From an uncultured Eubacteriales bacterium (lineage in GTDB: Bacteria > Bacillota > Clostridia > Oscillospirales > QAMX01): a stretch of DNA of 55,438 nucleotides. The position numbers and the translations under genes are program-made. The notes under the pieces are model-generated. The model ran no database searches, was not told the origin of the DNA, and saw only the letters and a program-made list of their open reading frames with translations. How positions within the stretch are numbered: the first letter of the stretch is position 1; every line of letters begins with the position of its first letter. Positions 1 through 7,096 of the stretch are shown here, piece after piece. The stretch covers positions 1-55,438 of the forward strand of contig CAJLFQ010000007.1 in NCBI GenBank assembly GCA_905205975.1, in the 5' to 3' direction.

Positions 1-1
1 G

Positions 2-556
2 TATGAAGTTTTCCTGCGCCGGAACCTGTTTGACCCGCTCGATATGCCGGATACGACCTTCTTCCCGTCCGACGATCAATGGGCCAGAATGACCGCCATG
101 CACAACCGTGTGGACGAGCAGAATCAGGTCATCCCGATGGAAAAGCTCACCTTCGGCGATTTCCCGCTGACCTACACCTGCGGCGGCGCCAGCTTGACGT
201 CATCGCTGACGGATTATGCGCACTTCGCCGAAATGCTGCTCCATGACGGGCAGTATGGCGGCCGCCAGATTCTCACGCCGGAAAGCCTTGCCGCCATGCA
301 GCTGCCGCGGATTCCGGAAACCGTTCCGGGCGTCAGCACCACGGAAACATGGGGGCTTGGCGTGCGCGTCATCAAAAATCACGCGGTTCTCCCGCGCGGC
401 TGCTTCGGCTGGAGCGGCGCCTACGGCACCCATTTCTTCGTGGATCCCGAAAACCGCCTGTATGCCATTTACATGAAAAACTCCTACTACGACGGCGGCG
501 CCGGTGCAAAAACCGCCAACGAGTTTGAAGAAGACGTTGAAAGCGCCTGCATCTGA
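2..556 (+). CDS. Serine hydrolase, beta-lactamase/esterase (class C-like) family, 5'-truncated
   Basis: This is the C-terminal part of a serine beta-lactamase-like hydrolase; the reading frame is open to the left edge of the window. The visible part holds family features: a FDPLDMPDTTF segment, a CGGASLTSSLTDYAHFAEML helix typical of the EstB/penicillin-binding class C fold, and a GWSGAYGT motif near the C-terminus at the place where the family has its H/W-x-G active-site strand. The nucleophile S-x-x-K and the Y-x-N motif lie outside the window, so activity and substrate (ester, beta-lactam or D-amino-acid peptide) cannot be judged. The gene ends just before a perfect palindromic terminator. 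Family call good, specific function unknown. Confidence 0.8.
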   Translation, partial: YEVFLRRNLFDPLDMPDTTFFPSDDQWARMTAMHNRVDEQNQVIPMEKLTFGDFPLTYTCGGASLTSSLTDYAHFAEMLLHDGQYGGRQILTPESLAAMQLPRIPETVPGVSTTETWGLGVRVIKNHAVLPRGCFGWSGAYGTHFFVDPENRLYAIYMKNSYYDGGAGAKTANEFEEDVESACI

Positions 557-568
557 ATATTCAAAAAA

Positions 569-610
569 ACTCAAAAGCCGCCTGCTCAGCTGAGCAGGCG
601 GCTTTTGAGT
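569..610. terminator. Perfect 42-bp palindromic terminator
   Basis: The 42 bases form an uninterrupted palindrome (core GCCGCCTGCTCAGCTGAGCA, continuing symmetrically) bordered by AAAA on one side and TTTT on the other. It lies 12 bases after the hydrolase stop and can act in both directions, separating the rightward gene from the leftward tRNA-Pro unit. Confidence 0.85.
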
Positions 611-710
611 TTCGTGAATGACCGGATAACCGCAGTATGCGTTGTTCATTGCACAGGCAGCTGCGGAAGTCATTGGGCATTTTTCAGAAAACCATAGATA
701 AAATCCAGAT

Positions 711-755
711 AAAAAAAGAGTATTCACTGTCGGCAAAGACATGAATACTCTTTTT
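711..755 (-). terminator. tRNA-Pro terminator
   Basis: On the minus strand, directly after the CCA end of the tRNA, a 9-bp stem (GAGTATTCA with TGAATACTC) has a run of A on its 5' side and a run of T on its 3' side. This is a typical intrinsic terminator placed immediately behind a single tRNA gene. Confidence 0.8.
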
Positions 756-832
756 TGGTCCGAGTGGCGGGAGTCGAACCCACGGCCTCTTGAACCCCAT
801 TCAAGCGCGCTACCAAGCTGCGCTACACCCGG
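756..832 (-). tRNA. tRNA-Pro (anticodon GGG), CCA encoded
   Basis: The minus strand folds as a complete cloverleaf: acceptor CCGGGTG with CACTCGG (one G-T pair), D stem GCGC/GCGC, anticodon stem CTTGA/TCAAG with loop ATGGGGT (anticodon GGG at 796-798), T stem GTGGG/CCCGC with TTCGACT loop, discriminator A, and genomically encoded CCA at 756-758. It reads the proline codons CCC and CCU. It is a solitary tRNA gene with its own promoter and terminator. Confidence 0.97.
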
Positions 833-856
833 ATGTACGCATTTCGTACATTTGAT

Positions 857-885
857 ATGATACCACATCCGGCAAAAAAAATCAA
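857..885 (-). promoter_or_regulatory. Promoter of tRNA-Pro
   Basis: On the minus strand TTGATT (880-885) and TATCAT (857-862) are separated by 17 bases, and the -10 lies about 24 bases before the tRNA 5' end. The rest of the 557-984 interval, apart from the two terminators and the tRNA, shows nothing I recognise. Confidence 0.6.
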
Positions 886-984
886 GAGGTTCTGTTGAAA
901 AAAGCGGATTTTCTTTCTCTGTTTCCCGGCGACGCGGCGTTTATGCCGCCGCTGTGCGCATCTGCGCGGCGGTTTGAGCGGCCG

Positions 985-1668
985 TCAATCCGGCTGTCCG
1001 CTGCAAATCCGAGCGTAAACGTCCTCCGGGATCATCGGGACGGCCAGTTTTGCCATGGTTTCCGCATCAACTGTGCCGTCGGACGCATATGCCCTTCCCG
1101 CCTGCCGAACCGTTTCCAGAAACGGTTTCGTGACGGAGACAGCTTCCGGCGCATTGAACATCGGCGCCTCCGGAACGGTCAGCATCAGGCTGTCTGCACC
1201 GAACATCAGCCGGAACTGCATCGTTACCGCTTCAAAGTTGTAGCGGGCGTTTGGGAATCCGCAGCCGCAGATCATCGCGTAGCGAAGGCGGCTGTAATCC
1301 GTCTGTGCGGTGTGTTCATAACGGTCGCCGTTTTTCTGCATTTTTATGCTGTTCAGCGGCAGCGTCCGGTCGATCAGCCCCTTGAGCGGCGCAGGCATGC
1401 CGTAGCAGTAGAGCGGAAAGCTGAACAGCAGCAGATCGCTGGACAGGATATCCGCCAGAATCTGCTTCATATCGTCCTGACAGACACAGCCGCCGCCGCG
1501 CATACAGGCGAAGCACCCCCGGCACGGCTCAATCACCCGGTCAATCGGGCAGATGGTCTGCACCTCGACCGGCAGAACATCGCGCATGCCGTCGAGAAAA
1601 GCGCGCGTCAGGCGCATGGTGTCGCTCTGTTCCCGTTTGGGCGAACCGTTGATGAGCAGGATTTTCAT
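985..1668 (-). CDS. NAD(P)H-dependent flavin oxidoreductase / flavodoxin-like protein (WrbA/ISF type)
   Basis: The 227-residue protein opens with MKILLINGSPK, the phosphate-binding strand-loop of flavodoxin-like NAD(P)H:FMN oxidoreductases, and has the flavin-contacting stretch LLLFSFPLYCYGMPAPLK. A cysteine cluster, CRGCFACMRGGGCVCQDDM at about residues 45-65, resembles that of iron-sulfur flavoproteins and related multimeric flavodoxins, so an Fe-S centre is possible but not certain. The ATG at 1668 is chosen because AAAGGGG stands 10 bases upstream and the glycine-rich first strand follows directly. It is transcribed divergently from the next gene. The electron acceptor cannot be told from sequence. 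Confidence 0.85.
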   Translation of the reverse strand: MKILLINGSPKREQSDTMRLTRAFLDGMRDVLPVEVQTICPIDRVIEPCRGCFACMRGGGCVCQDDMKQILADILSSDLLLFSFPLYCYGMPAPLKGLIDRTLPLNSIKMQKNGDRYEHTAQTDYSRLRYAMICGCGFPNARYNFEAVTMQFRLMFGADSLMLTVPEAPMFNAPEAVSVTKPFLETVRQAGRAYASDGTVDAETMAKLAVPMIPEDVYARICSGQPD

Positions 1669-1714
1669 GAATTCTGTTCCCCTTTCTGCCGCATTTCGAG
1701 CGGGCTGAATGACG

Positions 1715-1812
1715 AATATCCCGCTCCGCTTGACAAGTGATTCCCGCTCCGGTAGAATGGATTCAGGCACCGGTTTCGGCAGCAAGTGCCGGTTTCATCT
1801 GTGTTTTGGGAG
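1715..1812 (+). promoter_or_regulatory. Promoter and leader, copy A of a duplicated unit
   Basis: TTGACA (1730-1735), a 17-base spacer and TAGAAT (1753-1758) form a sigma-A promoter. The transcribed leader carries ACCGG (1769-1773) and CCGGT (1789-1793) that can pair around a 15-base loop containing CAGCAA. Promoter and leader match copy B at 2355-2460 almost base for base, including bases upstream of the -35. It drives the gene starting at 1823. Confidence 0.8.
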
Positions 1813-1822
1813 GAGCCAAACG

Positions 1823-2269
1823 ATGTTCCTTTGGAAAAAGCGATCGAAGGATCCGTCAAGACAAATTGATCAGCATCCGGATGAATTGCCCGGCGTGCGT
1901 AAAAAATTGTTTCTTCTGCCCTTTGCAGGCGGAGAAATCTGGTTTGAGCATTTGGATGGGATCTATCAGTACACTGCGCTTGCCATGGAAAAGCTGCGCG
2001 CGGATGCTGCGGCATTCCGCCGCCCATCCGCCCCGGGGTACATTGCATTTGTCCTCGACGAAACCATGCTGACGGAGGAATTGCTTTCGGCGATCGAAGA
2101 TGCGCTCCTCAAGCCGGGCAAACGGTTTCTGCGTGCCGCCTTTGTGGGCGCAGACGGACGTGCCCGCCAAAAACTGAACGCGCTGTTGTTGGGGCACGGT
2201 TTTGCGGTTCGGTTTTTCGACGGCATTGAACCCGCAAAAGAATGGCTCATGGATAAGCGGCACCTCTAA
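1823..2269 (+). CDS. Hypothetical protein, 148 residues
   Basis: I do not recognise this family with confidence. The ATG at 1823 has GGGAGGAG upstream and directly follows promoter-leader copy A. The product is soluble, with a basic start (MFLWKKRSKD), a central hydrophobic strand (PGYIAFVLDE), a helix-rich middle and an alternating strand/helix end (FLRAAFVGADGRARQKLNAL; FAVRFFDGIEPAKEWL). The spacing of predicted strands and the end motif loosely resemble STAS/anti-anti-sigma-like alpha-beta domains, but this is only an impression. No signal peptide or membrane segment is visible. Confidence 0.7.
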   Translation: MFLWKKRSKDPSRQIDQHPDELPGVRKKLFLLPFAGGEIWFEHLDGIYQYTALAMEKLRADAAAFRRPSAPGYIAFVLDETMLTEELLSAIEDALLKPGKRFLRAAFVGADGRARQKLNALLLGHGFAVRFFDGIEPAKEWLMDKRHL

Positions 2270-2354
2270 AGCGGCTCGCCGTTTCGGATGATGCCATGCC
2301 GCAGTCTCTTTGCCTCGCACCGTTTCCGGCCTCAATCAAAATAAAAAAGAAAAA

Positions 2355-2460
2355 AATATCCGTTTCCGCTTGACAAATGATTCTCATTTCGATATAATGG
2401 ACTTAGGTACCGGTTTTCGCAGCAAATGCCGGTTTTCGCGTGTGTTTTTGTGGAAAGGAG
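2355..2460 (+). promoter_or_regulatory. Promoter and leader, copy B of a duplicated unit
   Basis: TTGACA (2370-2375), a 17-base spacer and TATAAT (2393-2398) form a near-consensus promoter. The leader contains ACCGG (2409-2413) and CCGGT (2429-2433) around the same CAGCAA-containing 15-base loop as copy A, and ends at a strong AAAGGAGG ribosome site. The interval 2270-2602 holds only this unit and the short reading frame at 2469. Confidence 0.8.
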
Positions 2461-2468
2461 GTTCTCAA

Positions 2469-2513
2469 ATGGAAGCGCCGCCGGTCAATTTCGCCGGGCG
2501 CATACGTTTCTGA
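2469..2513 (+). CDS. Possible 14-residue leader peptide MEAPPVNFAGRIRF
   Basis: A very short frame starts with ATG 8 bases after AAAGGAGG and ends with TGA at 2511. It lies between promoter copy B and the lipoprotein gene, which has its own ribosome site 90 bases further on. It could be a translated leader, or the remains of a gene start duplicated along with the promoter: the bases just before it encode VFLWKGG in the frame where the gene behind copy A starts MFLWKK. Translation is unproven. Confidence 0.35.
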   Translation: MEAPPVNFAGRIRF

Positions 2514-2602
2514 CGCCCGGAATCAGACAATCAGAGCTGCGAAAAGAACTTTTTATTTTATATTTTCGGGCACGACCCCCCAACCAAAAAGGAGGTATTT
2601 GC

Positions 2603-3790
2603 ATGTCCTTCCTGCACCGCGTTTTCCGGCTCTTGCCGGCGGCCGGTCTGATTGCGCTCGTTTTGGCGGGCTGCACCCGTCCGGAGCCGAAACCGGCGAC
2701 TTCTCCGGTTCAAACGCCGCCGGTTCAAACGCCGGCCACCGAACCGGCATCCAGCGTCTCAGACCCGGTCACAGAATCAACCGCGGAACCATCCAGTGTG
2801 CCGCAGACGGAAGTCACCCCCGACGGAACCGTCGTCTCGCAGGCTGTGGCTGACGCCCTTCGCACGGCATGGATGGCCACCGGCCCGGTCACGGATGAAA
2901 TGCTCCGGGACGTCCAAAAGCTGCACATACAGTTTGACACGTGGAATCCCGCGTATGCCACGGAACCGACCGCAGAAAACCCGTATGGGCTGCCGCTTTC
3001 CGACCTGTCCGGGCTGGAAATGTGCGTCAATCTGCGCGCGCTCTCGCTCGACGGCTTCTTCGGAACCGATCTGAGCCCGGTCGGAAAGCTGTCTTCGCTG
3101 ACTGCGCTGTCGGTCTGTTTCACCGGGAACCTGCCGTCTGACCTGCTCTGGCAGGCCGACGTGCTCACCAGTCTGCCGCTTGAACGGCTGCAAATCGACA
3201 ACTACCCGCTCAGCGATCTGACCGCCATCGGCCAGATCAAAACCCTGCGGGAGCTGTGGGTCACACGCTGTCCGCTGACGGATCTCTCGCCGCTTAAAAA
3301 CCTCACATCGCTTGAAAAACTCCGCTTAGGCGATCTGCGTGGACACGGCGTGTCGAATCAACTGACAGACCTTTCGCCGCTGGCCGGTCTTTCGCACCTG
3401 AACGGGCTTGCGCTGGCCGGATTCACCGGCGATCTGTCCCCTGTCGCCGCGCTGCCGCTGCAGGATCTGGCCATCGGTTTCTCCGCCGTCGATGACTTTG
3501 CGCCGCTTTCGGCGATGCAGTCGCTCGTGCGTCTGACCATCCGGGACGCGAACTTCACAGACGCCGACACTGTATTGCTTCAGCCGATGAAGCAGCTGCG
3601 AGCATTCTTCTGGCTCGCAGCACCGGAGGGGTCGCATCCGGATCAGCTCACCGCGCTGCTGACCGCCATCGGCCGGTCGGATATCGTCTCCGTTGCGGAT
3701 GCGCTCAGTCAGACGCCGCCGGACGACTCCTATCAGGATACGTTTGCCGGGGATCCGCCCTTCTGGCCGGAGAACCGGTTCACCGATTAA
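2603..3790 (+). CDS. Leucine-rich-repeat lipoprotein
   Basis: The 395-residue protein has a lipoprotein signal: basic MSFLHRVFR, a hydrophobic core, and lipobox LAGC with Cys24. A Pro/Thr/Ser-rich linker (about 25-75) follows, then repeated L-x-x-L-x-x-L units such as LTDLSPLKNLTSLEKLRLGDL from about residue 130 to 350. These are leucine-rich repeats of the kind found in surface proteins of gut Firmicutes. Ligand unknown; a surface-exposed, membrane-anchored binding protein is inferred. The start at 2603 is set by AAAAAGGAGG. It probably forms a single-gene unit between promoter copy B and a strong terminator. Confidence 0.85.
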   Translation: MSFLHRVFRLLPAAGLIALVLAGCTRPEPKPATSPVQTPPVQTPATEPASSVSDPVTESTAEPSSVPQTEVTPDGTVVSQAVADALRTAWMATGPVTDEMLRDVQKLHIQFDTWNPAYATEPTAENPYGLPLSDLSGLEMCVNLRALSLDGFFGTDLSPVGKLSSLTALSVCFTGNLPSDLLWQADVLTSLPLERLQIDNYPLSDLTAIGQIKTLRELWVTRCPLTDLSPLKNLTSLEKLRLGDLRGHGVSNQLTDLSPLAGLSHLNGLALAGFTGDLSPVAALPLQDLAIGFSAVDDFAPLSAMQSLVRLTIRDANFTDADTVLLQPMKQLRAFFWLAAPEGSHPDQLTALLTAIGRSDIVSVADALSQTPPDDSYQDTFAGDPPFWPENRFTD

Positions 3791-3820
3791 GCGGCCGGAT
3801 TCCGTGCAAAAAACAAATCA

Positions 3821-3850
3821 AAAAGACCGGTTCAAACGAACCGGTCTTTT
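3821..3850. terminator. Bidirectional terminator
   Basis: A 13-bp stem, AAAAGACCGGTTC with GAACCGGTCTTTT, closes an AAAC loop and is followed by further T residues. It lies between the converging lipoprotein and ABC permease genes. Confidence 0.85.
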
Positions 3851-3867
3851 TTTGTGGGAAGTTCGAT

Positions 3868-5460
3868 TTACAGGGTCGCGTAAATTTTCGTTCCGCGGCG
3901 TTTCAGCCAGACGGTCAGCACTGCGGCGAAAACGGCCGTCAGAGCCGTACAGACCGTCAGATAGACCGTCGGCGTCAGGAATCCCTTGACGGCAAAGTAC
4001 AGCGCGGCAAATGCCGCGGCATACACCCAGCCGCCGAAGAGCGCAATTATGACGTTTGCTCCCTGTTTGACGGCGGCCGCCTCGTTCGTCCAATGGAGGT
4101 TCGGTATTTTCAGGTTAATTGCCAGCCCAAAGGCCGCATGCAGGGCGGTGTACAGGATCGACAAAAGGATCAGGCTCACCGCAGCCAGCGGCGACGGGCG
4201 CAGCACGATCACAACGCAGACGGCGCAGAAAAGCGCAGACGGCACGGTGATCAGCATGTGAAGCCGGAGTTTGGCTTTCAGCGCCGTCCACGGATTCACC
4301 GGCAGCGACTGCATGAGCCAAAGCGTCTTGCCTTCCATCGAAACGGACGGCGCCGTGATGTCGTTCATGGAGATGATCATGCAGAGCACGCCGCCGACAA
4401 TCATGGCAAAGAGATCTGAAATCCCGCCCAGTTCCTCAACCAGCAGGCGCAGAACGTCGCCCTTGATCAGCGCGGCTGCACCTGCAACAACCAGGAACAG
4501 CGTTCCCAGCGAGCAGTTCAGGATATAGATCGGGCTGCTCAAAAAGCGGCGTTTTTCCCGGTCAAATACGGCGGCGGAAACGGTTCTGACGCGTATCGTC
4601 TTTTCATGGTAGACAGCGCGTGTGCCTTTGGGCGCGCCTATGGCCAGTGCGAAGAAGCTCTTGGCCAGCAGCAAATAGGTCAGCAGACAGAGCACCGCCG
4701 TTGCTGCGGTGAAAATCAGCACCGACACGCCGTGGCCGGTTCCGGCACGTCCGAGGAGGTACAGCGGATAGGCGGCGCCGCGGATTTTTTCAGCGAGCTG
4801 TTCGCCGTTGGCCAGAATCGTCGTGATCAGTGCGTTGGCGCGGAAGTAGACGTAATAGTAGGCTGCGATAAACGCGATAGAAACGATGACGGTGATCAGG
4901 CTCTTGTTTTTCAGACGGCGTGCAATCCATGCGACGACCCAACCGAGCAGGCAGGAAAGGATGAGCACCACAAAAGAAATCATCAATCCGTTCAGCTGGG
5001 ATCCGGCAATTTGCAGAACATTCGGCTTTGCGGTCATGATGAAAACGATCATCGCCGGGATATAAACCACCGCGCTGTACATCAGCCCCATCAGGTAAAC
5101 GCCCGCGAGGCGCGTAAAGATGATGCTGGACACCGGAATAGGCAGCGACAGCAGCAGGTCGTTGTCTTTTGCGTCATACAGGCTCGCATAGGTGTTGAAC
5201 ACGCTGCCGAACGCGCCGAGTGCGACGGAAACTGTGCCCATGATGAGAAAATAGAGCCAGCCGACACCGGCTTCGATCAGCGGTTTCAGCTGGAATGCCA
5301 GATAGAGGAAGATTCCGCCGATGATCAAGACCATCGCAGCAGCAAACAGGACAATCGATGTGATTGCCATGGCTTTGGAACGGGCCTTGCCCGTTTTGCG
5401 GTTTTGGAAAAAGCTGCGGTTCAGCTCGAACAGCTGCTTTTTCAGGAGCGTTTTCAGCAT
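3868..5460 (-). CDS. ABC-2 type exporter permease
   Basis: The 530-residue protein is strongly hydrophobic with about 10-12 membrane segments, beginning after a basic N-terminus (MLKTLLKKQLFELNRSFFQNR). This length and pattern fit the large ABC-2/putative ABC exporter permeases that are about twice the size of ordinary ABC-2 subunits. Its start is 2 bases after the stop of the upstream ATPase gene, so the two are translationally coupled and form one transporter. Substrate is unknown; relatives are linked to export of drugs, peptides or lipids. It ends before the shared terminator at 3821. Confidence 0.85.
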   Translation of the reverse strand: MLKTLLKKQLFELNRSFFQNRKTGKARSKAMAITSIVLFAAAMVLIIGGIFLYLAFQLKPLIEAGVGWLYFLIMGTVSVALGAFGSVFNTYASLYDAKDNDLLLSLPIPVSSIIFTRLAGVYLMGLMYSAVVYIPAMIVFIMTAKPNVLQIAGSQLNGLMISFVVLILSCLLGWVVAWIARRLKNKSLITVIVSIAFIAAYYYVYFRANALITTILANGEQLAEKIRGAAYPLYLLGRAGTGHGVSVLIFTAATAVLCLLTYLLLAKSFFALAIGAPKGTRAVYHEKTIRVRTVSAAVFDREKRRFLSSPIYILNCSLGTLFLVVAGAAALIKGDVLRLLVEELGGISDLFAMIVGGVLCMIISMNDITAPSVSMEGKTLWLMQSLPVNPWTALKAKLRLHMLITVPSALFCAVCVVIVLRPSPLAAVSLILLSILYTALHAAFGLAINLKIPNLHWTNEAAAVKQGANVIIALFGGWVYAAAFAALYFAVKGFLTPTVYLTVCTALTAVFAAVLTVWLKRRGTKIYATL

Positions 5461-5462
5461 GA

Positions 5463-6167
5463 TTATTCCTCCAGCTCCAGAAAGACTTCTTCAAGGCTGT
5501 CGTCGCCCTTGACTTCCGCCATGGTGCCGGAGCGGATCAGGCGGCCGTTTTTGATGATGGCGACTTTATCGCAGAGCTTTTCCGCAACTTCCAGCACATG
5601 TGTGGAAAAGAAGATGGCGCCGCCGGCATCGCAGAGTTCCCGCATCATCTGCTTCAGGAGGTGCGAGGCCTTCGGATCCAGACCCACGAACGGTTCATCC
5701 ATCAGGATCAGCCGCGGCTGATGAATCCATGCGGAGATGATGGCCAGCTTCTGCTTCATGCCGTGTGAATAGGCGGAAATCTGCTGACCCAGGTCGGCGG
5801 TCAGCTCAAACCGGTCGGCGTAGTCGCGGATTCTCGCCTGCCGGTCCGCCGCGCTGACGCCGAAGATGTCGGCGATGAAGTTCAGGAACTGGATCCCGGT
5901 CATAAATTCGTAGAGGTCAGGGTTGTCCGGCAGATACGCCATCCGTTGTTTGCAGGCCAACGGCTGTTCCTTCACGGAAAGTCCATCGACGGTGATTTCG
6001 CCTGCGTCAAATTGCAGGATGCCGGCAATGGCTTTCAGCGTTGTCGTTTTGCCTGCGCCGTTGTGACCGATGAAGCCGTAGATTTCACCGGGCGCAATGT
6101 GCAGCGACAGGTCGTCGACCGCTTTTTTATCGCCGTAGGTTTTGCTGAGATGTTGGATGTTGAGCAT
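5463..6167 (-). CDS. ABC transporter ATP-binding protein
   Basis: The 234-residue ATPase has Walker A GHNGAGKTT near residue 40, a signature region ISAYSHGMKQK, Walker B LILMDEPF, and the switch histidine in STHVLEV. The C-terminal acidic tail and YSxGMxQ-type signature match the exporters paired with ABC-2 permeases. The ATG at 6167 is preferred over a TTG five codons earlier because GGGAGG sits about 8 bases before it. It pairs with the downstream permease and lies 66 bases after deoC on the same strand, so all three may be co-transcribed. Confidence 0.9.
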   Translation of the reverse strand: MLNIQHLSKTYGDKKAVDDLSLHIAPGEIYGFIGHNGAGKTTTLKAIAGILQFDAGEITVDGLSVKEQPLACKQRMAYLPDNPDLYEFMTGIQFLNFIADIFGVSAADRQARIRDYADRFELTADLGQQISAYSHGMKQKLAIISAWIHQPRLILMDEPFVGLDPKASHLLKQMMRELCDAGGAIFFSTHVLEVAEKLCDKVAIIKNGRLIRSGTMAEVKGDDSLEEVFLELEE

Positions 6168-6233
6168 ATATTTTCCTCCCAAACGAAATGATCCTTCGGT
6201 TTGTGATCTTTGTGGTTTATCGGTGCAGGATGC

Positions 6234-6935
6234 TTACCGGTTTTCTGCTTCGGCCTGCCGCGCCTGAATCAGGCGCACAATCCGGCTCGTTCCCAGCCGG
6301 TCTGCCCCAAGCGACAGAAACAGCTCTGCGTCTGCCAGCGTCCGGATGCCGCCGGCGGCTTTGATTTTCAGGCCGTTTTTGCGGTGGGCGGCAAACAGGC
6401 GGATGTCCTCCAGTGTGGCACCGCCGGTCGAAAAACCGGTGGACGTTTTGATATATTCGGCGCCGGAATCGGCGACGATCTCTGTCAGGCGGACTTTTTC
6501 ATCCTCTGTCAGCAGGCAGGTTTCAATGATGACTTTGAGGATCTTCCCGGGACACGCCGCACGAACGGCGCGGATTTCATCCGCCGTCGTATCATAGCGG
6601 CCCTCTTTGACGGCGCCGATATCGATCACCATGTCGATTTCGCCGGCGCCGTCTGCCACGGCGCAGCGCGTTTCAAAGGCTTTGACGTCTGCGGTATGAT
6701 AACCGTTCGGAAAGCCGATGACCGTGCAGACCGGCAGGCGTCCGGCCAGATAATCAGCCGCGCGGCAGACAAACGTCGGCGGAATGCAGACGGACGCAAC
6801 GCCGTATGCAATGCCTTCATCACAGAGCGTCTGGATTTCCGGCCACGCTGCCGCCGGAGACAGCAGCGTATGGTCGACGCGGGCCAGCAGAGCGGCCTCG
6901 GCATCCGTGAGTTGCTTTGGGGTGACAGAGGGCAT
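6234..6935 (-). CDS. deoC: Deoxyribose-phosphate aldolase
   Basis: The 233-residue enzyme cleaves 2-deoxy-D-ribose 5-phosphate to glyceraldehyde 3-phosphate and acetaldehyde in deoxynucleoside catabolism. Family residues are all present: the Schiff-base lysine in YIKTSTGF, the second active-site lysine in LKIKAAGGIR, and the aspartate of MVIDIGAVKEG. Length is normal for bacterial DeoC. The ATG at 6935 has GCGAGG upstream. No other deo genes (deoA, deoB, deoD) are adjacent; the neighbours are an ABC exporter downstream and a divergent carboxypeptidase. Confidence 0.95.
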   Translation of the reverse strand: MPSVTPKQLTDAEAALLARVDHTLLSPAAAWPEIQTLCDEGIAYGVASVCIPPTFVCRAADYLAGRLPVCTVIGFPNGYHTADVKAFETRCAVADGAGEIDMVIDIGAVKEGRYDTTADEIRAVRAACPGKILKVIIETCLLTEDEKVRLTEIVADSGAEYIKTSTGFSTGGATLEDIRLFAAHRKNGLKIKAAGGIRTLADAELFLSLGADRLGTSRIVRLIQARQAEAENR

Positions 6936-7036
6936 ATCATTGCCTCGCTTTCATGTCAGGATATCCATATGGGTTTTCAGCGGGCGTTTGGGACTCGTTT
7001 TCCGCAGCCGTTTTCGCCGAATCCGCTGAGAGATGG

Positions 7037-7065
7037 TTGCTTTTTCCATCGAAATGCGGTAGAAT
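7037..7065 (+). promoter_or_regulatory. Promoter of the M32 carboxypeptidase gene
   Basis: TTGCTT (7037-7042) and TAGAAT (7060-7065) are separated by 17 bases and stand 32 bases upstream of the start codon, with GCAGGAGGA as ribosome site. Confidence 0.6.
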
Positions 7066-7096
7066 AAGGGTTAGATTCATGCAGGAGGAAAAGACA

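Noticed and set aside
895..1740. Long rightward open frame opposite the flavodoxin-like gene
   Set aside because: It is rich in Arg/His/Gln with no family pattern and lies opposite a gene with a strong ribosome site and clear motifs; GC-rich antisense frames are common here.
4606..5721. Long rightward open frame opposite the ABC permease
   Set aside because: Composition (Gln/Asp/His/Arg-rich, no hydrophobic core) is that of an antisense shadow of a membrane protein gene.
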